From the NCBI RefSeq assembly GCF_000829455.1, contig NZ_JXAK01000003.1:1-64000 (forward strand): 64,000 nt of DNA. The letters are read 5' to 3'. The stretch's first letter is position 1. Each line of letters opens with the position of its first letter. The DNA comes from Gordoniibacillus kamchatkensis (GTDB lineage: Bacteria; Bacillota; Bacilli; Paenibacillales; NBRC-103111). This document shows positions 14,128-22,650 of this stretch, piece after piece. A program made the position numbers and the translations under genes. A model generated the notes under the pieces. The model made no database searches. It saw only the letters and a list, made by a program, of their open reading frames with translations, and was not told where the DNA came from.

Positions 14128-14294
14128 AGGTCCGCTTTTTGCATTGTTCCACGGAAGCGAAATCAACCTAGACGGCCGAAAATGGCCGATTTTGAAGCAC
14201 GGGGCGAAAAATGATTACGAAATATATATATTATACGTAATGAAGTTGATGAAAATAAGAGAATGGACCATAAGGACCATCCCCTTTCACTTTT

Positions 14295-14843
14295 TTAGCT
14301 TTCTATTTTGGGATCTTGATCTGAGGATGGAAAAATACCATAAAGTATCGAATTTCTCAATTCACGAGTTTCAAGCTCTTTTTGTCCAAGTTCCTGGAAT
14401 CTCTGGTCAAATTGTTCGGGAGTGAATATGCCGGCATCTTCCAGTAAGCTAATTATCGTTCTTATCCGAAGTCGGTTCATAACTGCTTCCGAAGCAACAG
14501 CAGCTTGGATGTTATGATCTGCTGGCACATCAGGGTCTATTTCAGTCAATTCTATACGAACGTTGATTGGTGAAGATCCTAATGGCTCGCTGTACGATGA
14601 TGTATGGTTTCCTACTTTTACATTTAAGTCAATTTCATCATGTGGAATCTCCAGACGAATCCTGTTCCTGCCGATTACTGTGTTGTAATTGTTAAACATT
14701 AATTGTGAATGAAGCGTTGCACGTACTTCAAATCTGCGAAGAGTCCTCCCGGTCGGGGGGCTTGTAACTGAGTTTTGCTCATTAAATTCGGCTTGCATGA
14801 TAACGAAATCATCGAGCTTAACGATTTGCGGCAATGGACTCAT
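14295..14843 (-). CDS. Leftward hypothetical gene (moron candidate)
   Basis: A 182-residue protein on the minus strand with a good ribosome site (AGGAG, 4 bases before ATG). It starts MSPLPQIVKLDDFVIMQAEF and is followed by beta-rich, polar sequence (FEVRATLHSQLMF, RIRLEIPHDEIDLNVKV); the C-terminus is helical (FDQRFQELGQKELETRELR). It is the only minus-strand gene in the late region and is AT-richer than its neighbours. That arrangement is typical of a moron expressed in the lysogen. It runs convergently toward the structured RNA. Function unknown. Confidence 0.65.
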   Translation of the reverse strand: MSPLPQIVKLDDFVIMQAEFNEQNSVTSPPTGRTLRRFEVRATLHSQLMFNNYNTVIGRNRIRLEIPHDEIDLNVKVGNHTSSYSEPLGSSPINVRIELTEIDPDVPADHNIQAAVASEAVMNRLRIRTIISLLEDAGIFTPEQFDQRFQELGQKELETRELRNSILYGIFPSSDQDPKIES

Positions 14844-14900
14844 CTCCTAATTTATGGCATCTGATTTTTAATTCTATCATAACTACCAACGAGAAAACAG

Positions 14901-14928
14901 GGAACGGCCTTCGGGTTCGTTCCTTTTT
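14901..14928 (+). terminator. Intrinsic terminator before the methyltransferase gene
   Basis: GGAACG (14901-14906) pairs with CGTTCC (14918-14923), with an inner CC-TTCG-GG, followed by TTTTT. It blocks rightward transcripts that pass antisense to the moron from entering the methyltransferase gene. Confidence 0.7.
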
Positions 14929-14954
14929 CTATAAATGATGAGGAGGAATCTGGG

Positions 14955-16094
14955 ATGGAATTGAATCGGATTATTCATAATGATTGTCTGGTCGCCCTAA
15001 AACAGTTGCCGGCCAACAGTATCGATTCAGTCGTCACGGACCCTCCTTATGGACTTTCGTTTATGTCCAAGGGATGGGACACATTCGCCGGTAATAAGCA
15101 GTATGGTGAATGGTGCGAGCAATGGGCGCGTGAGTGCTTACGTGTGCTGAAGCCGGGCGGTTATTTGCTTGCATTCAGCGGCACCCGCACATATCACCGG
15201 CTCGCACGCGGCGTCGAAGATGCCGGTTTCGAGGTCCGCGACATGATCGAATGGCTTTATCTCTCCGGCTTCCCGAAATCGATGGATATCGGCAAACAGT
15301 TCGATAAGCAAGCCGGGGCTGATAGGAAAGTAATTGCGGAAGGACCGACGGTAAAACGAATGATTCCGGGTGCAGATCAAGATAAAACCGGCTCATGGAT
15401 AAAGGACAACGGGAGAACATTTACCCATACGATCACTGCCCCGGCGACGGAGCTCGCCAAGCAATGGGATGGTTGGGGCACAGCGCTCAAACCGGCGCAT
15501 GAACCGATTGTCATGGCGCGCAAGCCTTTTCCCGGTACCGTCTGCGCGAATGTCGAACTGTATGGTACAGCGGCTATCAATATCGACGGGTGCCGTATAG
15601 AGCGTGGCGAGAATGACCGTTATGACTATGGAGTGACCGGAAATCAAAGGGCAACAACTGGCCTATATGGCATTTACGGCAAGTACGGTGCTGTGGCTTA
15701 TGAAGTGAACGAAGCAGGACGATTTCCCGCCAACTGCATTACAATCGATGCGGACGAATGGTACAGCCCCTACTTCAACATATCGCCTCAGGAAGTGAGT
15801 AAAAAGGCCAACAAGGCAGATCGTGGGGAAGGCAATACGCACCCTACAGTCAAGCCAATCGACCTTATGGCATGGCTTATTCGTCTTGTGACACCGCCGG
15901 ACGGAGTGATCGTTGATCCATTCGCCGGCAGCGGCTCAACGCTTGCTGCGGCGAAAAGGGAAGGGTTCAACTATATCGGAATTGAGCGCGATGCAGAATC
16001 TGTTCAGATCGCGCGCGCAAGAACAGAAAGTGAAAGCATTCAACATCAGGCACTCGTTGATTCGGAGGACCCGAACCAGTTAGTGCTTTTTTAA
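14955..16094 (+). CDS. DNA N6-adenine or N4-cytosine methyltransferase (beta class)
   Basis: A 379-residue enzyme. Motif IV, TDPPYGLSF, is near the N-terminus (about residue 28) and the SAM-binding motif I, DPFAGSGSTLAAAK, near residue 320. This order defines the beta class. FSGTRTYHRLARGVEDAGFE and WLYLSGFPKSMDIGKQ are typical of phage members. It would modify phage DNA against host restriction. The base specificity cannot be read from DPPY alone. Ribosome site AGGAGG. Confidence 0.9.
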   Translation: MELNRIIHNDCLVALKQLPANSIDSVVTDPPYGLSFMSKGWDTFAGNKQYGEWCEQWARECLRVLKPGGYLLAFSGTRTYHRLARGVEDAGFEVRDMIEWLYLSGFPKSMDIGKQFDKQAGADRKVIAEGPTVKRMIPGADQDKTGSWIKDNGRTFTHTITAPATELAKQWDGWGTALKPAHEPIVMARKPFPGTVCANVELYGTAAINIDGCRIERGENDRYDYGVTGNQRATTGLYGIYGKYGAVAYEVNEAGRFPANCITIDADEWYSPYFNISPQEVSKKANKADRGEGNTHPTVKPIDLMAWLIRLVTPPDGVIVDPFAGSGSTLAAAKREGFNYIGIERDAESVQIARARTESESIQHQALVDSEDPNQLVLF

Positions 16095-16118
16095 TTGATC
16101 GATCGGAGGTCAGTCGTG

Positions 16119-16427
16119 ATGAAGTTCAATCCGGGGGATGAAGTGGTTATTGTGGGGGACCTGCTTAATTTGGGTCTCCCACTTAATGAATTGGCCATTG
16201 TTGTCTATGTAAATGTGAACCTCCTTGATTATCGCAATTACTTGATTCGCATTCCGAAGAAAAAGGCCGATCATTGGGTATGCGAAAAGGACATCGAACT
16301 CGCGTCCGTCGTAAATGCCCAGCAGGCCGATGTAGCAATGAGGGAGTATATGATCAACGTTTCACTGGAAACAAAGGACAAGGAGCTCTTCAACAAAGCA
16401 ACTCAGTCCGGCGCCGGGTGGCAATAA
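16119..16427 (+). CDS. Hypothetical phage protein
   Basis: A 102-residue protein; ATG at 16119 with GGAGGT 8 bases upstream. The N-terminal 60 residues (MKFNPGDEVVIVGDLL then YRNYLIRIPKKKADHWVCEKDIELA) look like a small SH3-like barrel. The C-terminus is helical. Function unknown. Confidence 0.6.
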   Translation: MKFNPGDEVVIVGDLLNLGLPLNELAIVVYVNVNLLDYRNYLIRIPKKKADHWVCEKDIELASVVNAQQADVAMREYMINVSLETKDKELFNKATQSGAGWQ

Positions 16428-16446
16428 AAAACGGGGAGCGATGATC

Positions 16447-16557
16447 ATGCCGTTCAAACGATTATTACGCTGGATGCTGAGGCATGCAGCCTATCAGAGC
16501 GCTGGGTATCCGCAGAACCGAGACCAGCGCCGGAAGTATACGAAACGGAGATGGTAA
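16447..16557 (+). CDS. Very small basic protein
   Basis: 36 residues from ATG at 16447, chosen because GGGGAG is 8 bases upstream. It is arginine-rich (RLLRWMLRHAAY, RDQRRKYTKRRW). Its last codons overlap the next ATG. Possible DNA-binding or disordered peptide; weak support. Confidence 0.4.
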   Translation: MPFKRLLRWMLRHAAYQSAGYPQNRDQRRKYTKRRW

Positions 16558-16808
16558 CAGTGCCAATAGATGGCGTAGTTCGTCAGATCGATGCCGCAAA
16601 CGGCCAGTATATGGGTGGTCGTGTTGTTCAATGCTCCATTTCTGAACGGTGCTTTATAGAAAACGGCAGCCCCAATTTGGTGCCGGGAGCCCCGCGGAAG
16701 TGTTTGCTCTCAGTCGAGAATCATGGCAGTCGTTGCTCTGCATGGGAAAGTGATGTAACCAAGTGGCTGATTGATGCCGACATCAACAAAATCAAGCAAT
16801 TACCGTAA
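16551..16808 (+). CDS. Hypothetical phage protein
   Basis: An 85-residue protein starting MVTVPIDGVVRQIDAANGQY, with four cysteines (VVQCS, RCFI, RKCL, SRCSAW). It is coupled to the previous gene by overlap and lies 15 bases before the portal. No domain recognised. Confidence 0.55.
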   Translation: MVTVPIDGVVRQIDAANGQYMGGRVVQCSISERCFIENGSPNLVPGAPRKCLLSVENHGSRCSAWESDVTKWLIDADINKIKQLP

Positions 16809-16823
16809 AAAGGAGCCATCGTC

Positions 16824-18452
16824 ATGACACAATGGGTGATGCAGAATGGTCTCGTCGTGCCAGAGGGCGTGACGATGGCCAAGTGTCTCATGGATGCGCA
16901 AAAGGAACGAACCGCGAGCGGCAAGTTTTTCAGTTTGGCCACCTACAACCAAGGCGCCGTCAGCTACGGATATACGAAGCCGGCCGATACGATGCCGTTC
17001 GATATGCTGCGGCAAGCTCGGGAAAAATCCTTGATCGATAAGATCATCATCAATGCTCGTATTACCCAAATGAAACATATCGCCAAGCGCGTAATCGTAC
17101 CCGGCAAGCAAGTTGGTTTCCGGGTTGTGCATGAGAATTACGCAGACCCGAATTTCAAACCTACACCAGACGTAATCCGGCGCTGCAAAGAGATGGAAAA
17201 GATCGTCAGCAATGTCAATATGGAAGTTCATACCGCCGGATTTGTGGATTTCGCTGCGAACGCCATCGATCAAGAACTGACATACGACAGAAAAGCCATG
17301 GTCATCTTCCGGGACCGGACGGGCAACCCGATCATGTATCACCTAGTCGACGGTACCACTGTCCGCCCGATGCTGCTCGTGCTTAATCAATATATGCAAG
17401 ACAAGAAAATCAAGAGTAAGGATGAAGCCGCCGACCGCTTCTATCGTGACTATCAGATCGATCTCACCAGCGCTGCCTATGTGCAGGTCATCGACGGTAC
17501 ACCGGTGGCCTCGTGGACGAAGGACGAGATGAGCGTCGACATTTCGAATCCTTCGGTCGAAATCAATAAATGGGCGTATGGCGCCGGCAGCTTGCTCGAG
17601 CAATCGATCGCAGCGACGGTGACATGGCTCAATGCCTGGGCCTACAATGATGGACTGTTCAATCAGGATAGCCCTGAGAGCATGCTGTTTCTTTATGGTG
17701 ACGTCGATCCGATCGGGCTCGGGGCCTTCCAACGTCAAATACTGGATCAAACCGGTTCCGGCGATTATCAAAAGATCCCGGTGATTCCGGCTGATAAAGA
17801 ATTTAAAGCGGAACTCGTAAAAATTCGCGAGTTGCCGAAGGACATTCAATTCCCAGAGCTAATGCGGATGAATATTCAGCTTAAGACGGCTGCCTATCGC
17901 GCGCATCCGAGTATTGTAAACTTCAGCGTTGATAAAGGCGGAAGCGGCGGACTGAACATTGGGAACAACAGCGAGGAAGAACTCGTTAAGCAAAGTCACG
18001 AGGAAGGCTTTCTCTCCATTTGCCACCGGCAAGCGGAGTGGCTAACGCGCGTCATCATCCGGCCGCGCTATGACGATCTGATCATGATTTACGACGTCGA
18101 CCTAGAAGACGAGGCGCGCCGCATTGAACTTATCAACAAGCAATCAGAAGTCGCTATGACGTTCAACGAGGCACGCCGCGCGCAAGGCTTGAAAGGTGAA
18201 CTGGAATACGGCGACGTACCCAACAATGCGAACTACATAACTGCTATGCAGGCGCTCATGGGAGCCAAACAGCAAGAAGCAGCAGCTGCTGCCGGTGGAG
18301 ATGGACCTGATCCGATCGGCGATGAAGAGGAGCAGCGGTCGGCACTAGATGCCAAATCCAAGTCGCCGACGCAGCCGGAGTCGCCGAAGAAATTCGAGAA
18401 AAGCTCAGCCAAGAACGATGAGAAGTACCTGTATATTGAAATCGTGGAATAA
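16824..18452 (+). CDS. Portal protein
   Basis: A 542-residue protein with phage portal features. It has an N-terminal wing domain, a stem region around FRDRTGNPIMYHLVDGTTVR and GAGSLLEQSIAATVTWLNAW, a crown with FSVDKGGSGGLNIGNNSEEE, and an acidic, alanine-rich low-complexity tail (EAAAAAGGDGPDPIGDEEEQ). Twelve copies form the DNA gate where the terminase docks and the neck attaches. Confidence 0.88.
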   Translation: MTQWVMQNGLVVPEGVTMAKCLMDAQKERTASGKFFSLATYNQGAVSYGYTKPADTMPFDMLRQAREKSLIDKIIINARITQMKHIAKRVIVPGKQVGFRVVHENYADPNFKPTPDVIRRCKEMEKIVSNVNMEVHTAGFVDFAANAIDQELTYDRKAMVIFRDRTGNPIMYHLVDGTTVRPMLLVLNQYMQDKKIKSKDEAADRFYRDYQIDLTSAAYVQVIDGTPVASWTKDEMSVDISNPSVEINKWAYGAGSLLEQSIAATVTWLNAWAYNDGLFNQDSPESMLFLYGDVDPIGLGAFQRQILDQTGSGDYQKIPVIPADKEFKAELVKIRELPKDIQFPELMRMNIQLKTAAYRAHPSIVNFSVDKGGSGGLNIGNNSEEELVKQSHEEGFLSICHRQAEWLTRVIIRPRYDDLIMIYDVDLEDEARRIELINKQSEVAMTFNEARRAQGLKGELEYGDVPNNANYITAMQALMGAKQQEAAAAAGGDGPDPIGDEEEQRSALDAKSKSPTQPESPKKFEKSSAKNDEKYLYIEIVE

Positions 18453-18512
18453 GCAGGTGACGCAACTCCTTTTGCCGAATCTCGTAATACTGTGCAAAGG
18501 GGGTTGTTTCAT

Positions 18513-19079
18513 TTGTGGTGTTTCTTAACGAATACGAATAATTCAGCAGCATTACAAGCCATCGGTTCAATTTTAAGTGTAGTTGTAGCTGCCTTAACCG
18601 TTATTGTGACGATTATATTAACCAGGACGAGCGTCGAGATTTCCAAACGACAAAAGGAAATTTCCGAGGAACTTATTCGAAAGCAAGATAGAGAAAATGA
18701 AGAGCTTAAGAAGAAAGTCAGCGCTGCGATACAATACAAGCTAATTCAAATCGAAAATGCACTTATAGAAATTAGATCACGATCAAATCCAAAGACATTT
18801 TGCGAGATGTCACTTGAAATAGAAATAAGTGAAGAAATGATCATCAAAAGTTACGATACTACAATGTATCATCGTATCATTTCATTTTGGAATGAAATTT
18901 TAGCGTTTCGACGAGATTATAGCGAAAATATGGATCCACATCATTTGCATCTCCATCGATATAACTATAACAATGGTTTCAATATGCCGATGACGCAGGC
19001 ATCTTATTTAGTTCAAAGATCAGAAGAATTACGGGAAGAGCTTCGTAAAATATTCGATATTAATCAAGCCGGAACATAA
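18513..19079 (+). CDS. Membrane-anchored coiled-coil protein (moron candidate)
   Basis: About 188 residues from TTG at 18513 (AAAGGGGG 9 bases upstream). One membrane segment, IGSILSVVVAALTVIVTIIL, is followed by a coiled coil (EEISEELIRKQDRENEELKK in part) and a polar C-terminus. It splits the usual portal-head protein pair, is AT-richer than its neighbours and has its own terminator. I read it as a moron, possibly affecting superinfection. No homology is recognised. Confidence 0.6.
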   Translation: MWCFLTNTNNSAALQAIGSILSVVVAALTVIVTIILTRTSVEISKRQKEISEELIRKQDRENEELKKKVSAAIQYKLIQIENALIEIRSRSNPKTFCEMSLEIEISEEMIIKSYDTTMYHRIISFWNEILAFRRDYSENMDPHHLHLHRYNYNNGFNMPMTQASYLVQRSEELREELRKIFDINQAGT

Positions 19080-19101
19080 TTCGTTCCGGCCTCTTTATTT
19101 T
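19068..19101 (+). terminator. Intrinsic terminator
   Basis: GCCGGAAC (19068-19075) and GTTCCGGC (19083-19090) form an 8-bp perfect stem followed by CTCTTTATTTT. It overlaps the end of the membrane-protein gene. Confidence 0.85.
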
Positions 19102-19114
19102 GGGGGTGAATCTT

Positions 19115-20314
19115 TTGCAGGTTCGCATCAAGCGTAAAAACGTCGGTGATCGGGAGCTTGCAAAAGCTCTCACCGGTCTCATCCGGGGTGAAGGCATCGA
19201 AATGGACGTGATAGATCGTCTTTCCAAGCACGAGCACCAGGAGCCCATTCCGGAAATGTATATCAGAACCATCGTTGAACGCTTGAACCGATCCGTGCGG
19301 GCAATCCTTGCTTCGTTGCAGGACAACGTTTCCCTATGGTTCGCAGCGCAAGCAAATGTGCCAAAACGCACGTTTCTGAGAAAAGCGGACGATCCAAGGC
19401 CACCATTCCTCACCGACGAACAAATAGACGAACTACGGCGCCTCATTGAGGCGCATTTTCGTGTTGCCATCGGTATATCCGTTACGACGCCGAAAACATG
19501 GCAGAAGGCCGGCATTGAGCTGCCTGACGATGATTTGAATAGGTGGCTCACCCGGGCTTATGTGGCCGGCCGTCTGGCCGAGGTGCTGGATAACGGCAGC
19601 AGCTACGGCGAGATGATGAAACTGGCCAAGAAGCTTCGCATGAGTCGCCTTGATCAATTGGTGCTGGAGGCGGCCAAACAGAACGCCGGAAAATACATCA
19701 AGGGGTACGGCCGGAAGCTAGCTGACGTCGCGGAGGATGTGCTAGTGCAGAATCACAAGGCGAGCCTGCAGTCCATCGTGCAGAAATATTTCAGCGGCGA
19801 ACTGAAACATACCACGTACAACGATCAAGGCTTTACGCCGGCCGAGGTCGAGCAGATGCTCAGTACCAATAAAGAGGTGCGCGGCTGGAAAGAACTCGCG
19901 ACTGAGCTTAAGAACCGATTCAAAGCGGCCGACATCGGCCGGGATTGGGACCGCATTGCAGTCAGTGAGGTTCGTTTTGCAACCAACCTCGGCCGGCTGG
20001 TCAACATTCAGGTTGAAGGCGGCGGAGATCCGGAAGACATCGAGGTCTATTACCATGTGCAGTCGACGGCGTGCAAATACTGCAAGGAGCTCTATCTCGA
20101 ACCAGACGGCACGCCGAAGATATTCAAACTCTCCGAGATCATGAACAACGTCATGAAGACCGGCGGCATGCAGACCGGGCTGCGTGCGGGGTTGATCGGA
20201 GAAGAAGGCGGCTGGGTGGCTAATGCACTTTGTCACCCCTGGGGGCATTGTTATCCGGTCCGTAAGAAAGCCGGCTATGACTTCGTACCAGTCGGAGGCG
20301 GCCCGGGTGATTGA
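19115..20314 (+). CDS. Phage head morphogenesis protein (Mu gpF-like)
   Basis: A 399-residue protein; TTG at 19115 with GGGGGTGA 7 bases upstream. The C-terminal third has the gpF signature: a DNA/metal-like cluster ACKYCKELYL, then ALCHPWGHCYPV. The N-terminal part is helical. It is a minor head protein made next to the portal and needed early in prohead assembly. Confidence 0.8.
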   Translation: MQVRIKRKNVGDRELAKALTGLIRGEGIEMDVIDRLSKHEHQEPIPEMYIRTIVERLNRSVRAILASLQDNVSLWFAAQANVPKRTFLRKADDPRPPFLTDEQIDELRRLIEAHFRVAIGISVTTPKTWQKAGIELPDDDLNRWLTRAYVAGRLAEVLDNGSSYGEMMKLAKKLRMSRLDQLVLEAAKQNAGKYIKGYGRKLADVAEDVLVQNHKASLQSIVQKYFSGELKHTTYNDQGFTPAEVEQMLSTNKEVRGWKELATELKNRFKAADIGRDWDRIAVSEVRFATNLGRLVNIQVEGGGDPEDIEVYYHVQSTACKYCKELYLEPDGTPKIFKLSEIMNNVMKTGGMQTGLRAGLIGEEGGWVANALCHPWGHCYPVRKKAGYDFVPVGGGPGD

Positions 20315-20373
20315 AATTTGGGACATTTGGAGCCATATCGATGTCATTACAAAATCAAATGAGGTGAAAAACG

Positions 20374-20526
20374 ATGTTGGGGAAACGACCGGAACAAGTT
20401 CTGATCAAAGGAGAAACGCAAACGACGAATTGCCCGAGCTGCGGAAAGAGCATCACGGTTGATTCGAGGACTACTAGTTACAATTGCAGTTGCGGCGAGT
20501 CTGTCAACTGGGGGCTGAGGAAATGA
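20374..20526 (+). CDS. Small zinc-ribbon protein
   Basis: A 50-residue protein. NCPSCGKSITV and YNCSCGES form a four-cysteine ribbon. Ribosome site GAGGTGA. Its stop overlaps the HNH start by ATGA. Function unknown. Confidence 0.6.
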   Translation: MLGKRPEQVLIKGETQTTNCPSCGKSITVDSRTTSYNCSCGESVNWGLRK

Positions 20527-21038
20527 AACGGATAGTTCCGCTTGAAGAAAGATACTGGAGCAAAGTAAAGAAATCAGAGAATGGCTGCTGGGAATGGGCC
20601 GCTTCAATCGACACCCATGGGTATGGGCATATAAAAGTTGATGGAAGATTGAAGTTATCACACAGAGTAGCTTATGAATTAGCCTTCGGGACGATTCCCG
20701 AAGGCCTTCTTGTTTGTCATAAATGTGATAATAGAAGATGCGTGAATCCTGATCATCTTTTCCTTGGTACAAATGACGATAATGTCCATGACGCTGTTGT
20801 TAAAGGGAGATTACATACTCCACAGTACAGGGCAAAGTTAAGTCAAAGGATGAAAGGTTCTAATAACCCTTGCTTTAGAAAAGTCTATTCGCAGGAAGAA
20901 CGAAAAATAATGAGCGAGCAAAGAAGAGGTACGAATAGTGTTTGTTACGGAAAGAAGCGATCTGAAGAGGACAAGAGGAAAATGCGTGAAGGATGGAAAC
21001 GAAGGAAAGAGAGGTTGAAAGTTATAAATGAAAAATAA
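20523..21038 (+). CDS. Free-standing HNH homing endonuclease
   Basis: A 171-residue protein. Residues 20-85 carry the phage HNH_3 pattern: CWEWAASIDTHGYGHI, LSHRVAYELAFGTIPEGLLV, CHKCDNRRCVNPDHLFLGT and NDDNVHDAV. The C-terminus is basic with NUMOD-like repeats (MKGSNNPCFRK, RRGTNSVCYGKKRSEEDKRK), which bind DNA. It is a mobile gene inserted in the head operon. Its last bases overlap the next gene. Confidence 0.9.
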   Translation: MKRIVPLEERYWSKVKKSENGCWEWAASIDTHGYGHIKVDGRLKLSHRVAYELAFGTIPEGLLVCHKCDNRRCVNPDHLFLGTNDDNVHDAVVKGRLHTPQYRAKLSQRMKGSNNPCFRKVYSQEERKIMSEQRRGTNSVCYGKKRSEEDKRKMREGWKRRKERLKVINEK

Positions 21039-21270
21039 TACACCATCAATAGGTAAAATATATGCGATTTGCGATCATTTCCAGCAGGAGACCGGGCAAC
21101 CGGTACTGGCCAGCATCTTAAAGCAATCCTCCGGCGTCACGCGGGAGCAGTTGCGGAAATGGGTGCGTGAGGGGCGGCTGCAGGAATACGACGTTACTGG
21201 GCCGCATGGTCAAATGCAAAAGGGATATAGCCGGCCGAAGCCGGTAGAGGAGCGTGCATCCAATGGCTAA
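21028..21270 (+). CDS. Small MerR/HTH-like phage protein
   Basis: An 80-residue protein. The centre, LASILKQSSGVTREQLRKWV followed by REGRLQEYDVTG, looks like a HTH plus short wing. It links to the next gene by an overlap. Its role in the head operon is unknown. Confidence 0.5.
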   Translation: MKNNTPSIGKIYAICDHFQQETGQPVLASILKQSSGVTREQLRKWVREGRLQEYDVTGPHGQMQKGYSRPKPVEERASNG

Positions 21271-21865
21271 GTGGACGCGAGCTTATATTGATAGCCTCCC
21301 AGACTCCGCATTCTTGATTATACTGCCAGGGGGCGAGAAGGAAGACGGATTTACCGAACCGAGAAGCAAGCGTAAATTTCCGGTGCGGGACAACAACGGC
21401 AACGTCGATAAGGCACACTTGGACAATGCATTGGCGCGAATCCCGCAGTCGAATATCTCGGAAGAACTGAAAGCAAAAGCTCAGCGCCGGGCGGAGAAAC
21501 TGCTGGAACAATTCAAAGGCGAAGGGCATGGAAATATGAAAAAGTCTCTCGGGAAAATGAGCTATAACGATCTTCGTAGCGAATTGCAGGCCATCGTTCA
21601 GCAAAAATACGGCCAAAAGAGCAAAGACGGAAATTATTGGGTGGATTATCCGTGGGTTGAGGATGTCTACGAAAATGAAGTCGTCGTTCAAAAAGATGGT
21701 CGTTACTACATTGCCGATTATTCAGTGAATGCGGACGGCAAAGTCACAATCGGTCCATTCTACAATGCAAGGAAGCTGTATAACAAAGACGGTAAGCAGC
21801 CGGTACACCGTATGGGTAAACCGAAACCAAGTAACGAGGTAGCGGTGGAAGCCAGCTCGAGATAG
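21263..21865 (+). CDS. DUF6582-like head-region protein
   Basis: A 200-residue protein; ATG at 21263. The first half, YIDSLPDSAFL, RSKRKFPVRDNNGNVDKAHL and ALARIPQSNI, is the DUF6582-type segment often attached to prohead proteases. The second half (SYNDLRSELQAIVQQKYG, VEDVYENEVVV, YYIADYSVNADGKVTIG) is a beta-rich unit seen in the same proteins. Here it is separate from the protease at 28260. Function unknown. Confidence 0.6.
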   Translation: MAKWTRAYIDSLPDSAFLIILPGGEKEDGFTEPRSKRKFPVRDNNGNVDKAHLDNALARIPQSNISEELKAKAQRRAEKLLEQFKGEGHGNMKKSLGKMSYNDLRSELQAIVQQKYGQKSKDGNYWVDYPWVEDVYENEVVVQKDGRYYIADYSVNADGKVTIGPFYNARKLYNKDGKQPVHRMGKPKPSNEVAVEASSR

Positions 21866-21883
21866 ACTACTTCTCCTTCGAAA

Positions 21884-21923
21884 GGAACCAATTATGATAT
21901 AATCATGATAGATAATTGGTTCC
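21884..21923 (+). promoter_or_regulatory. Inverted repeat with promoter-like -10 in its loop
   Basis: GGAACCAATTAT (21884-21895) and ATAATTGGTTCC (21912-21923) are exact complements. TATAAT (21898-21903) sits in the loop; no good -35 is seen. As RNA the hairpin ends 17 bases before the endonuclease start. Self-contained promoters and hairpins are common ahead of phage homing endonuclease genes. Confidence 0.5.
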
Positions 21924-21940
21924 GTTAGAGGGTGAGTAAA

Positions 21941-22609
21941 ATGCCAAAAGCGCTGGAATTATCTGGACAGAGATTTGGTAGATGGACTGTTTTACGTAGG
22001 GCAGACGCACCAAAGAATGGCTGCGTAATGTGGGTTTGCATTTGTGACTGTGGTACGCAAAGAGAAGTCACAGGGAAATATTTGAAAAACGGTCGAAGTC
22101 GGTCATGTGGATGCTTAGAAAAAGACGTATTTAAAGTAATGATCACAAAGCACGGACTCTCAAAAGAGAATCGAGCAGAGTATGCTACTTGGATCAGAAT
22201 GAAGGAACGGTGTTTTAATAAAAATAACCATCGATTTAAAGAATATGGTGCCCGTGGAATTACTGTTTGCGATCGTTGGAAAGAAAGTTTCGAGAATTTC
22301 CTTCAGGATATGGGTAAGAAGCCATCTTCAAAGCATTCGATTGATAGGAAAAATAACGATGGGAATTACGAACCTTCCAATTGCAAATGGTCAATACAAA
22401 CTGAGCAAACCAGAAATCAAAGAATTCGAAGAGATAATACAACGAACATTCCCGGTGTTACTTGGCATAAACGATTGAATAAGTACAGGGTTAGAATTTC
22501 TGTAGAAAACAAAAGAATAAGCCTTGGATGTGCGGATACATTAGAAGAAGCCAAGGAAATGCGATTAGCTGCAGAATCCAAGTATTGGGGCAAACAAACA
22601 CTCGATTAA
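21941..22609 (+). CDS. AP2-domain homing endonuclease-like protein
   Basis: About 222 residues from ATG at 21941. The N-terminus has a zinc ribbon (VCICDCGTQ and SRSCGCLEK). The middle, YATWIRMKERCFNKNN, GARGITVCDRWKESFENFL, HSIDRKNNDGNYEPSNCKW, is the common phage HNH-related core. The C-terminus, IPGVTWHKRLNKYRVRI to TLEEAKEMR, is an AP2 DNA-binding domain. It is a mobile gene with its own hairpin and terminator, separating head genes. Confidence 0.85.
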   Translation: MPKALELSGQRFGRWTVLRRADAPKNGCVMWVCICDCGTQREVTGKYLKNGRSRSCGCLEKDVFKVMITKHGLSKENRAEYATWIRMKERCFNKNNHRFKEYGARGITVCDRWKESFENFLQDMGKKPSSKHSIDRKNNDGNYEPSNCKWSIQTEQTRNQRIRRDNTTNIPGVTWHKRLNKYRVRISVENKRISLGCADTLEEAKEMRLAAESKYWGKQTLD

Positions 22610-22626
22610 GTGATTGAGTGTTTTTT
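22597..22626 (+). terminator. Intrinsic terminator after the AP2 endonuclease
   Basis: AACACTC (22597-22603) pairs with GAGTGTT (22616-22622), followed by TTTT. It overlaps the end of the endonuclease gene. Confidence 0.8.
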
Positions 22627-22650
22627 ATTTTCAGGGGAAGGGGTGATTTT

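Noticed and set aside
13625-14214. Frames of 67-108 residues inside the 13-14 kb region
   Set aside because: They have basic, low-information sequence and poor start sites, overlap one another in several frames and run across the paired helices of the structured RNA.
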